Positions 8,613-15,535 of a stretch of 59,101 nucleotides of DNA are shown here, in pieces. The stretch comes from an uncultured Anaerolineales bacterium (GTDB lineage Bacteria > Chloroflexota > Anaerolineae > Anaerolineales > UBA6663): contig CALFZO010000165.1 in assembly GCA_937952305.1 (NCBI GenBank), positions 1 to 59,101 on the forward strand, given 5' to 3'. The translations under genes and the position numbers were made by a program. Each line of letters opens with the position of its first letter. Within the stretch, counting starts at the first letter, position 1. The notes beneath the pieces are model-generated. The model saw only the letters and a program-made list of their open reading frames with translations, did not search any database and had not been told where the DNA came from.

Positions 8613-9731
8613 CGGCTTGGGCATGGCCTCCAGGGCGACCTCGGCCGGATAGCCCTTGACCGCGAACCAGCCCTGCTCATCGGCGCAGGCATCCTGGTCG
8701 CGCCGGTCGTAGTCCAGGTTGAACACGAACATGGCGCCCATCCACGGCCAGTGCCAGCGCGCGTATTGATACGCGCCCACCAGTTGGTCCGCCTGGCCGG
8801 CCTCCGATAGAGGAAAGCCGCCGAAGACCGGGGCCCAGGGCGCGGCCGCGCAGCCGCCGGCGTTGAAGTCGCGCATCCAGCCGATCTCGGTGGCCCAAAT
8901 GCGCTTGCTCACACCATACTCGCCCTCCAGGATGGCGTTGATCTCCTCCACCCCGCGGAAACACGATCGGTGGGCGCAGGCCGGGCTGGCCGGGTCGGTG
9001 GCGTAGCCGGTGCGGAAGCCGTAGTTGTGGTAGCCGAGCACGTCGAAGCACGCGCCGGCGTCGCCCTGCTCCAGCGCCTGAATGCGATCCAGCATCCGGC
9101 GCAGAAAGACCGTGTCTGTCAGCGCCTGGGCCGGGTCCGGCAGGCCAGCCGTGGGCGCCAGGCCGGCCGCCACCACCACGTACCCCGGATCGACCGCCTT
9201 GACGGCCTTGTACGCCGCGCACAGCTGGTCGGCGTACAGCTCAGGGTCCACGGCGCCGTCGAAGGCGCCGGGCATGGACAGGTTGGGCTCGTTGCCGATC
9301 TCAAAAGCGTCGACGCAGCGGCCAGCGCCGCCGCCGGCCAGGTTCTGGGCCCAGTAAGTGGTGGCCTCCGCCACCTGAGCGACCGTGGTCTTGGCGTTGG
9401 CCTGGTTGAGGCGGAAGAGGACGTGGTAGGGCAGCCGAAAGTCCCCGCACAGCTCGGCCGGGTTGGGGTTCTCCGAGACCTTGATCCAGTTAAAGCTGGT
9501 GTCCGGGTAACGCTGCAAGGGCGGCCAGTAGGCGCGCCAGTTGTAGGCGCCCCAGCCGTAACCGAAGGGCAGGTCCGGGCCGGCATACGGCTTCCAGCCG
9601 TTGGCCAGATAGGGCAGATAGACCGTCACCGGCGGGCTGGCCGCCTCGCCCTGATCGACCCGGCCGAAAACAGCCGGCCCGATCAGGGCCGCCAGTATGC
9701 CGATCAACAGAAACAGCCGCCCGGCGCGCAT
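8610..9731 (-). CDS. Secreted glycoside hydrolase-like (TIM-barrel, clan A type) protein
   Basis: A 373-residue protein with an N-terminal hydrophobic segment (LFLLIGILAALIGPAVFG) that serves as signal peptide or anchor. The body looks like a clan-A (beta/alpha)8 glycosidase: AFEIGNEPNLS carries the typical Asn-Glu acid/base pair (about residue 145) and IWATEIGWMRD supplies a plausible nucleophile Glu late in the chain. VLGYHNYGF and MGAMFVFNLDYD fit barrel strands. Families such as GH39 or GH5 are similar, but I cannot assign one. Several Cys residues (LCGDF, GRCVD, GACFD) suggest disulphides in an exported protein. Its 3' end faces the SPFH gene across a terminator. Confidence 0.75.
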   Translation of the reverse strand: MRAGRLFLLIGILAALIGPAVFGRVDQGEAASPPVTVYLPYLANGWKPYAGPDLPFGYGWGAYNWRAYWPPLQRYPDTSFNWIKVSENPNPAELCGDFRLPYHVLFRLNQANAKTTVAQVAEATTYWAQNLAGGGAGRCVDAFEIGNEPNLSMPGAFDGAVDPELYADQLCAAYKAVKAVDPGYVVVAAGLAPTAGLPDPAQALTDTVFLRRMLDRIQALEQGDAGACFDVLGYHNYGFRTGYATDPASPACAHRSCFRGVEEINAILEGEYGVSKRIWATEIGWMRDFNAGGCAAAPWAPVFGGFPLSEAGQADQLVGAYQYARWHWPWMGAMFVFNLDYDRRDQDACADEQGWFAVKGYPAEVALEAMPKP

Positions 9732-9749
9732 GAGGGTGGATTATACCCG

Positions 9750-11456
9750 TCAGTCGTCCTGCTCCAGCGGCGCCGGCTCAACCACGGCCAGGGCGGGCTG
9801 GCCGGCGGCCAGGGCGTCGCCGAGGTCGGCGTAAGCGCGCAGCGTGCCGGCCTCCACCGCCCAGATGCGCGACGCGCAGCGCTCGATGAAGTAGCGGTCA
9901 TGGGCGATGATCAGGGCCGTGCCCTCAAAGGCTTCCAGCGCCTGCTCGAAGCGCTCACGCGACGGGATGTCCAGGTGGTTGATGGGCTCGTCCAGGATCA
10001 GGAAGTTGCAGCCCTGGGCCACCAGCGTGGCCAGCGTTAACCGGGCGCGCTCACCGAAGCTCAATTCCGCCACCGGTGTGAAGACCTCATCGCCTTCAAA
10101 CAGGAAGAAGTGCAGGAAGGCGCGCAAGCCGGTCTCGTCCTCGGCCAGATGCGGGCGCAGCGTCTCCAGCGCATTCAGGTCCGGCCGCAGCCGATCGTGC
10201 TCCTGGGCGAAGTACCCGACGCGCACGTTGGCGCCCAGCTTCACCCGGCCGGCCAGCGCCGGCAGCGCCCCGGTGATCGTGCGCACCAGCGTCGTCTTGC
10301 CGCTGCCGTTCGGGCCGATCAGGGCCACGCGCTCGCCGTGCCGGATCAGCAGGTCCAGGCCGCTCAGCAGCGGCTCACCGTAACCCACCGCCAGGCCCTC
10401 TAACTGCAGCACATCCCGCCCGCTGGCCGGCGCACCGTCGAAGGCCAGCTTCATGCGCCAGGTGCGCTTGGGCTTCTCGACGCGGTCGTCGCTGAGCAGG
10501 CGCTCCAGGCGGTGCTCGACGTTCTTGGCGCGCTTGACCATGCGCGTGGTCTGGTCGTTGAAGAAACCTTTGGCGAACTTGTCGCCGCTGTCGCCCTTGC
10601 CGCCCTTCTTTTTGACGGCCAGGCCGCGCAAACGCTGGGCAGCCTCGCGCAATTGTCCCACCTGCACCTGCCAGTCGCCGTAGGCCTGCCATTGCTGCGC
10701 CACCTCGGCCTGCTTCTGGTCGAGGTAGTCCGCGTAGTTGCCGGCGTAGCCGCGCAGCGTCTGCGTGCGCGGGTCCAGCTCCAGGATGCGGTTGACAGCG
10801 GCATCCAGAAAGGCGCGGTCATGCGACACGATCAGGGCCGCACCGCGGAATTCGGCCAGCCAGCCCTCCAGCCAGGTTAGCATGTCCAGGTCCAGGTGGT
10901 TGGTGGGCTCATCCAACAGCAGCAGCTGCGGGCCAGCCAACAGCACCAGCGCCAGGCCCAGGCGCGTCTTCTGGCCGCCGCTCAACGTGGCCACCGGCTG
11001 AGCGCGCGGCACGTCGCCCAGACCCAGGTGCGCCAGGGTGGCGGCGGCCCGCCCGACCACGCCCATGTCCAGCCCGGCCAGTCGATCCAGAGCGGCGGCA
11101 TAGGCGTGCTGGATGCCGGCTTCGTGCGGCCGCGCGGCCAGGGCTTCGGCCAGGCGCGCGACCTCGGCCTCCAGGGCGGCGGGGTCGCCGGCGGCGGCGT
11201 CCAGACAGCTCTGGACGGTGGCCCACGGCGGCGCTTGCAGTCCCTGGGCCAGGTAGCCCAGGCGCAGGCCGGGCGCCACCTGGATCTGGCCGGCGTCCGG
11301 CCGTTCCTGCCCCAGGATGAGGCGCAGTAACGTGGTCTTGCCGCAGCCATTGGGTCCGACCAGGCCCAGGCGTTCACCCGGGCCAACCTGGAAGGAGACA
11401 TCGCGCAGGATCGGTCGATCGGTGTAGCGTTTGGATAGATTGAGAATTTTCAGCAT
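9750..11456 (-). CDS. ABC-F family ATPase
   Basis: A 568-residue protein with two ATP-binding cassettes and no membrane segments. Cassette 1 has GPNGCGKTT (about 35), signature LSGGQ and DEPTNHLD. Cassette 2 has GPNGSGKTT (about 380), signature LSFGE and DEPINHLD, in which Thr is replaced by Ile. The interdomain linker is Lys-rich. ABC-F proteins act on ribosomes as translation factors, and some give antibiotic resistance by target protection. I chose the ATG at 11456 (MLKILNLSKRY) because it begins the first beta strand; an in-frame upstream extension to a TTG at 11642 would be translated through the leader hairpin and terminator and is unlikely. Expression appears controlled by the attenuator upstream. 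Confidence 0.93.
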   Translation of the reverse strand: MLKILNLSKRYTDRPILRDVSFQVGPGERLGLVGPNGCGKTTLLRLILGQERPDAGQIQVAPGLRLGYLAQGLQAPPWATVQSCLDAAAGDPAALEAEVARLAEALAARPHEAGIQHAYAAALDRLAGLDMGVVGRAAATLAHLGLGDVPRAQPVATLSGGQKTRLGLALVLLAGPQLLLLDEPTNHLDLDMLTWLEGWLAEFRGAALIVSHDRAFLDAAVNRILELDPRTQTLRGYAGNYADYLDQKQAEVAQQWQAYGDWQVQVGQLREAAQRLRGLAVKKKGGKGDSGDKFAKGFFNDQTTRMVKRAKNVEHRLERLLSDDRVEKPKRTWRMKLAFDGAPASGRDVLQLEGLAVGYGEPLLSGLDLLIRHGERVALIGPNGSGKTTLVRTITGALPALAGRVKLGANVRVGYFAQEHDRLRPDLNALETLRPHLAEDETGLRAFLHFFLFEGDEVFTPVAELSFGERARLTLATLVAQGCNFLILDEPINHLDIPSRERFEQALEAFEGTALIIAHDRYFIERCASRIWAVEAGTLRAYADLGDALAAGQPALAVVEPAPLEQDD

Positions 11457-11484
11457 CAGGACCAGTGCCCCAGGCCAACACAAC

Positions 11485-11512
11485 AAAAAAGCCGCGGGCA
11501 TTAACCCGCGGC
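11485..11512 (-). terminator. Intrinsic terminator in the ABC-F leader (attenuator)
   Basis: On the minus strand GCCGCGGG-TTAATG-CCCGCGGC is followed directly by six T. The T-tract ends 28 nt before the ABC-F start codon at 11456. A strong intrinsic terminator inside the 5' leader of the gene is the hallmark of transcription attenuation. Confidence 0.85.
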
Positions 11513-11642
11513 CGCTGCGTCCCAGACCACCCAATCCGGTGGGGCGTGAGCAGACAAAGTGAGACGAGAGGAGCGCGGGTAATCGCCCAAGCATGGCGGC
11601 CTGCCCGCAGCGGGCCGGCCGGACCATCACGTTGTTGGGCAA

Positions 11643-11654
11643 TTACTCCGTCAC
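11643..11654 (-). CDS. Three-codon leader ORF (GTG ACG GAG TAA) in the ABC-F attenuator
   Basis: On the minus strand AGGAG (11662-11666) is followed after 7 nt by GTG ACG GAG TAA, encoding Met-Thr-Glu. The spacing is ideal for a Shine-Dalgarno sequence. The ribosome site lies in the lower helix of the leader hairpin and the stop codon lies in the upper helix. A ribosome stalled here would open both 5' arms. Such short ORFs are known regulatory elements upstream of antibiotic-inducible ABC-F genes; translation here is inferred. Confidence 0.5.
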   Translation of the reverse strand: MTE

Positions 11655-11683
11655 TAGAATGCTCCTACTCAATCGACGCCTGG

Positions 11684-11712
11684 ATTGTAGTGGCGGCGGC
11701 CGGCGCCGTCAA
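11684..11712 (-). promoter_or_regulatory. Sigma-70-type promoter of the ABC-F gene
   Basis: On the minus strand TTGACG (11707-11712), a 17-bp spacer and TACAAT (11684-11689) form a near-consensus promoter. The predicted start near 11677 gives a leader of about 220 nt before the ABC-F ATG. Confidence 0.8.
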
Positions 11713-11768
11713 TCCATCGAAAGGCGGAGGCGGGCGGCGCGCTCGGCCCTGGCGCCGCCCGTCCGCAG

Positions 11769-11797
11769 TTGGCATTTTCGGCCGGGGCGGCTAGACT
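11769..11797 (+). promoter_or_regulatory. Promoter of the kinase-nSTAND gene (near-leaderless)
   Basis: TTGGCA (11769-11774), a 17-bp spacer and TAGACT (11792-11797) form a good promoter ending only 10 nt before the ATG at 11808. Transcription should begin 3-5 nt upstream of the start codon, giving a practically leaderless mRNA. It supports choosing the ATG at 11808 rather than an upstream TTG that lies in the -35 box. It is divergent from the ABC-F promoter 57 bp away. Confidence 0.65.
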
Positions 11798-11807
11798 CAG
11801 GTCCGCA

Positions 11808-14564
11808 ATGATCGGCACGACCCTGGGCAAGTATCGGCTGGTGGCTCAACTCGGCCGGGGCGGGATGGCGGAGGTCTTCAAGGCCTACCAACCCAGCCTC
11901 GACCGCTACGTTGCCATCAAGGTCTTGCATCCCCAGTTCGCCGACGACGACGGCTTCGTCGAGCGCTTTGAGCAAGAGGCCGCGCTCGTCGCCCGGCTGC
12001 GCCACCCCAACATCGTCCAGGTCTACGATTTCGACGTCGAAGGCGACCGCTACTTCATGGTGATGGAGCTGATTGAAGGCCCCACCCTGACGGCCGAGCT
12101 CGAGGAGCGCACGCGCTTCCTGGCCACCTACCGGGCCGCCTTCAGCCCGGCCGAGACCGTCAGCCTGTTCAGCGCGCTGGCCAGCGCCGTGGATTACGCC
12201 CACGCGCGCGGCATGGTCCACCGCGACCTCAAGCCGACCAACATCATGTTCACGGCCGACGGCCAGGTGGTGCTGACCGATTTCGGCATCGCGCGCATCG
12301 TCAGCGCCCGGCGGCCCACGCCTGCCGGCGGACGCCCGGCCGGAACACCGGCCTACATGGCCCCGGAGGTCACCCAGGGCCACGGCGGCGACCGGCTGAG
12401 CGACCTGTATTCGCTCGGCGTGGTCTTGTACGAGCTGTGCACCGGGCGCGTGCCGTTCCTGGACGACAGCGCCGAACTGATCATGTGGCGGCATGCCCAA
12501 TCGTCGCCGCCCGATCCCACCACGCTCAACCCGGACTTGCCGCCGGCGGTGGAGCAGGTTGTTCTCAAAGCGCTGAGCAAGGCGCCGGCCGACCGCTATC
12601 CCAGCGGCGGCGCGCTGGCGCACGCCCTGCGGGAGGCCTACGGCATCTCGCTGGAACAGATGCTGGCCACGCTCCCGGTGGGCACGCTGGCGCCGCCGCC
12701 CGAGGTCAGCGCCGGGCCGGCGACAGACTCTACGCCGATCCTGACGCCGACTTTGCCGCCCAGCGCGCCGCCCTGCCCGTACCGCGGCCTGTTCGCGTTC
12801 CGCGACAAGGACGCCGCGTTCTTCTTCGGACGCGAGGAGTTCACGGACCGGCTGGCCGAGATGGTGGAAGCGCGGCCGCTGGTGGCCGTCATCGGGCCGT
12901 CCGGCGGCGGCAAGTCGTCGGTGGTCTTCGCCGGTCTGCTGCCGCGCCTGCGCCAGGCGGCGGCGCTGCGCCAGGCCCAGGGCAAGGCCTGGGTCAACGC
13001 CAGCCTGCGCCCCGGCCCGCGCCCGTTCGAAGCCCTGGCCGCCGCGCTCTTCCCCACCAGCACCGGCGACCGGCGCGCGGAGCTGCTGCAGCTGGCAGAC
13101 CTGCTGCGGCGCGGCGCGCTGACACTGGCCGACGTCGCCCGGCGCACCCTGGAGCAGACGCCGGACGCCCAGCGCCTGCTGCTGGTGGTGGACCAGTTTG
13201 AGGAGCTCTTCACGCTGTGCCCGGAGCCGGAGGTGCGGCGCGCCTTCATGGACCTGCTCATCGACGGCGCCCAGCGCCAGCCCAGCCTGCACATCGTCGT
13301 CACCCTGCGCGCCGACTTCCTGGGCCAGGCTTTCTCGCACCGGCCGCTGGCCGATGCCCTGCAAGAGTCCAGCCTGATCCTGGGGCCGATGACGCGCGCC
13401 GAGCTCGGCCGCGCCATCCGCGAACCGGCGCGCAAGCAGGGCGTCAAGTTCCAATCCGGGCTGGTGGAGCGCATCCTGGACGACGTCGGCGACGAGCCCG
13501 GCAACCTGCCGCTGCTCGAGTTCGCGCTCACGGCCCTGTGGGACCGTCAGAGCAATCATCTCCTGACTCACGACGCTTATGAGGAGATCGAGCGCGTGGA
13601 CGGCGCGCTGGCCCGCTACGCCGAGGAAGCTTACGCCAAGCTGCCGGACCACCTCAAGGAGCCGGCGCGCCGCATCTTCGTCCAGATGGTGCGGCCCGGC
13701 GAAAACACCGAGGACACGCGCCGCCAGGCCAGCCGCGCCGAAATGGAGGCCGCCTGGCCGCTCGTCCAGCAGTTGGCCAACGCTCGGCTGCTGGTGACCA
13801 ACCGCGATCCCGGCGGCCAGGAGACGGCCGAGATCGTGCACGAGGCCCTGATCCAGAGCTGGGGCCGGCTGCGCGAGTGGATGCGCGCCGACCGCGCCTT
13901 CCGCGCCTGGCAGGAACGCCTGCGCAGCCTGCTGGCCCAGTGGTCGGCCAGCAACCGCGACGAGGGCGGCCTGTTGCGCGGCGCGCTGCTGGTGGGCGCG
14001 GAGGGCTGGCTGGCCGAACGCGAGACGGAGGTCGGCCAGGCGGAGCGCGACTTCATCCGGCTGAGCATCGCGCTGCGCGAGCGTGAGACCGCCGAACGCG
14101 AGGCCCGCCGCCAGCGCGAACTGGAGGCTGCCCAGCAGCTGGCCCAGGCCCGCAGCGAGGCTGACCTGCGCGGCCAACGCCGCCTGGCCTTCGCCGTCAT
14201 CGCGGCGCTGGCGGCCGTGCTGGCCCTGACGGCCGCCGCGCTCTTCGGCCAGGAGGCCGACCGCGCCAACGAGCTGGTCCGCGCAGCGCGGGCGCGCGAG
14301 CTGGCAGCCTGGTCGGAGGCGCGCCTGGACATGGACCCGCAGTTGAGCCTGCTGCTGGCGCTGCAGGCCATGACCGAGGCCGGCTCCGCCACCCCGGAAG
14401 CCGAGGCCGCCCTGCGCCGCAGCCTGCAGGCCGTGGACCCGGCCGCCGCGCTGCCGGAGTCCGCCGACGCGCTCGTCGCCCTGGCGCGCAATCGGCTCAC
14501 CCGCACCTGGACAGCCGGCGAATGTCAGCAGTACCTGCGCGCCGCCTGCCCGGCCGCACCCTGA
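11808..14564 (+). CDS. Ser/Thr protein kinase fused to nSTAND NTPase, WD40 repeats missing
   Basis: A 918-residue fusion. Residues about 8-270 are a Hanks-type kinase: glycine loop LGRGGMAEV, VAIKVL lysine, HRDLKPTN catalytic loop, DFGIAR and YMAPE. The second half starts with CPYRGLFAFRDKDAAFFFGR, the usual entry to nSTAND1 modules, with Walker A GPSGGGKSS (about 361) and Walker B LLLVVDQFEELF (about 457). A charged coiled coil and a membrane segment (about 793-815) follow. Relatives then carry WD40 repeats and end with a short LARxRLTRxxTxxECQxYL tail. Here that tail (LARNRLTRTWTAGECQQYL) follows the post-membrane linker directly. Expected role: membrane signalling kinase; the sensing part appears lost. 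Confidence 0.92.
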   Translation: MIGTTLGKYRLVAQLGRGGMAEVFKAYQPSLDRYVAIKVLHPQFADDDGFVERFEQEAALVARLRHPNIVQVYDFDVEGDRYFMVMELIEGPTLTAELEERTRFLATYRAAFSPAETVSLFSALASAVDYAHARGMVHRDLKPTNIMFTADGQVVLTDFGIARIVSARRPTPAGGRPAGTPAYMAPEVTQGHGGDRLSDLYSLGVVLYELCTGRVPFLDDSAELIMWRHAQSSPPDPTTLNPDLPPAVEQVVLKALSKAPADRYPSGGALAHALREAYGISLEQMLATLPVGTLAPPPEVSAGPATDSTPILTPTLPPSAPPCPYRGLFAFRDKDAAFFFGREEFTDRLAEMVEARPLVAVIGPSGGGKSSVVFAGLLPRLRQAAALRQAQGKAWVNASLRPGPRPFEALAAALFPTSTGDRRAELLQLADLLRRGALTLADVARRTLEQTPDAQRLLLVVDQFEELFTLCPEPEVRRAFMDLLIDGAQRQPSLHIVVTLRADFLGQAFSHRPLADALQESSLILGPMTRAELGRAIREPARKQGVKFQSGLVERILDDVGDEPGNLPLLEFALTALWDRQSNHLLTHDAYEEIERVDGALARYAEEAYAKLPDHLKEPARRIFVQMVRPGENTEDTRRQASRAEMEAAWPLVQQLANARLLVTNRDPGGQETAEIVHEALIQSWGRLREWMRADRAFRAWQERLRSLLAQWSASNRDEGGLLRGALLVGAEGWLAERETEVGQAERDFIRLSIALRERETAEREARRQRELEAAQQLAQARSEADLRGQRRLAFAVIAALAAVLALTAAALFGQEADRANELVRAARARELAAWSEARLDMDPQLSLLLALQAMTEAGSATPEAEAALRRSLQAVDPAAALPESADALVALARNRLTRTWTAGECQQYLRAACPAAP

Positions 14565-14587
14565 GCAGGCCTCAAGAGGAGGCGCCC

Positions 14588-15508
14588 ATGCTTGAAATCG
14601 CTATCATGGTCGAAGGCCAGAACGGCCTCACCTGGCCGCGCTGGCAGGCGCTGGCCCAGGCGGTGGAGGCGCTCGGCTTCGTCGGCCTGTACCGGTCGGA
14701 CCACTACACCAACGCCGGCTCGCCCGACCTGGAGTCGCTCGAACTGTGGGTGTCCTTGACCTGGCTGGCCAGCCACACGCGCCGCCTCGAGTTCGGGCCG
14801 CTGGTGACGCCGGTCTCGTTCCGGCACCCGACCATGACCGCGCGCATGGCCACGGCCGTGGATGACCTGTCCGGCGGGCGGCTGACGCTCGGCCTGGGAG
14901 CAGGCTGGCAGGAGCGTGAGCACACCAACTACGGCTGGGACCTGCTGGACGTGCAGCGCCGTTTCCGGCGCTTCGAGGAAGGGCTGCAGATCATCGAGCA
15001 CCTGCTGCACGACGAGCGCCCGCTCGACTTCGACGGCATGTTCTACCACCTGCGCGAGGCTGTCCTGCTGCCGCGCCCGGCCCGCGCTGGCGGGCCGCCG
15101 CTGTTGATCGGCGGCAACGGCGAGAAGCGCACCCTGCCGTTGGCCGCGCGCTACGCGTCCGAGTGGAACGCCGTCTACACACCGCCGGCCCGGTACCGGC
15201 TGTTGACCTCGCGCCTGGATGACCTGCTCGCCGCGGCCGGGCGCCCGCGCGCCAGCGTCCGCCGCTCGCTGATGACGGGCCTGTACTTCGGCCAGGATGA
15301 CGCCGCCGTGCGGCGCCGCCTCAAGGGACGCCCCGCCGACGAACTGCGCCAGCGCGGCGCCGTCGTGGGCACGGCCGGGGCTGCCGTGGAGCAGCTCGGC
15401 CGCCTGGCGGAGGCCGGCGTGCAGCGCCTCATGCTCCAGTGGCTGGACCTGGACGACCTGGACGGCCTGTCCGCCTTCGCCAACAGCGTGCTGCCGCAGC
15501 TGCGCTGA
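14588..15508 (+). CDS. Luciferase-like (F420-dependent type) oxidoreductase
   Basis: A 306-residue protein of the luciferase-like monooxygenase superfamily (TIM barrel). Family landmarks are GLYRSDHYTN near residue 37, RRLEFGPLVTPVSFRHPTM, the strongly conserved LSGGRLTLGLGAGWQEREH and PPLLIGGNGEKRTLPLAARY. Members use F420 or FMN; the overall pattern resembles predicted F420-dependent enzymes, but the cofactor is an inference. Substrate unknown. I placed the start at ATG 14588 because GGAGG lies 9 nt before it and homologous proteins start at this beta strand; an upstream start would overlap the kinase gene. It follows the kinase gene by 23 nt and is likely co-transcribed. Confidence 0.87.
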   Translation: MLEIAIMVEGQNGLTWPRWQALAQAVEALGFVGLYRSDHYTNAGSPDLESLELWVSLTWLASHTRRLEFGPLVTPVSFRHPTMTARMATAVDDLSGGRLTLGLGAGWQEREHTNYGWDLLDVQRRFRRFEEGLQIIEHLLHDERPLDFDGMFYHLREAVLLPRPARAGGPPLLIGGNGEKRTLPLAARYASEWNAVYTPPARYRLLTSRLDDLLAAAGRPRASVRRSLMTGLYFGQDDAAVRRRLKGRPADELRQRGAVVGTAGAAVEQLGRLAEAGVQRLMLQWLDLDDLDGLSAFANSVLPQLR

Positions 15509-15520
15509 CGCGTCGCCCGT

Positions 15521-15529
15521 TGATATACT
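15521..15529 (+). promoter_or_regulatory. Extended -10 promoter of a probably leaderless histidine kinase gene
   Basis: TGATATACT is an extended -10 element (TGn plus TATACT, 15524-15529) that ends 6 nt before the ATG at 15536. Transcription would start at or next to the start codon, and no Shine-Dalgarno sequence is present. Confidence 0.55.
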
Positions 15530-15535
15530 TTCCCC

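Larger units (their letters stand above)
11485..11677 (-). ncRNA. Structured leader RNA of the ABC-F gene (predicted uORF attenuator)
   Basis: The transcript predicted from the promoter at 11684-11712 begins near 11677. It folds into a long two-part hairpin. The lower helix is GAG(T)AGGAGC with GCTCCTCTC (11569-11574 pairing with 11661-11666 plus a bulged extension). The upper helix is GTAATTGCCCAA (11635-11646) with TTGGGCGATTAC (11579-11590), 12 bp with one G-U pair. ACCCGCG at the base of the 3' arm (11574-11580) is perfectly complementary to CGCGGGT (11504-11510), which includes most of the terminator's 5' arm, so opening the long hairpin would allow an antiterminator. The 5' strand carries a ribosome site and a three-codon ORF. 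Confidence 0.7.

Noticed and set aside
11457..11642. N-terminal extension of the ABC-F protein from a TTG at 11642
   Set aside because: The frame is open, but it would be translated through the leader hairpin and terminator, shows no relation to ABC-F N-termini and lacks a ribosome site. The cassette begins at the ATG at 11456.
11485..11677. T-box-like reading of the ABC-F leader (GGGTGGT followed by a GC-rich hairpin)
   Set aside because: The T-box core needs TGGNACCGCG, but here GGGTGGT is followed by CTGGGACGC. The gene is not an amino acid gene, and a ribosome site with a mini-ORF explains the structure better.
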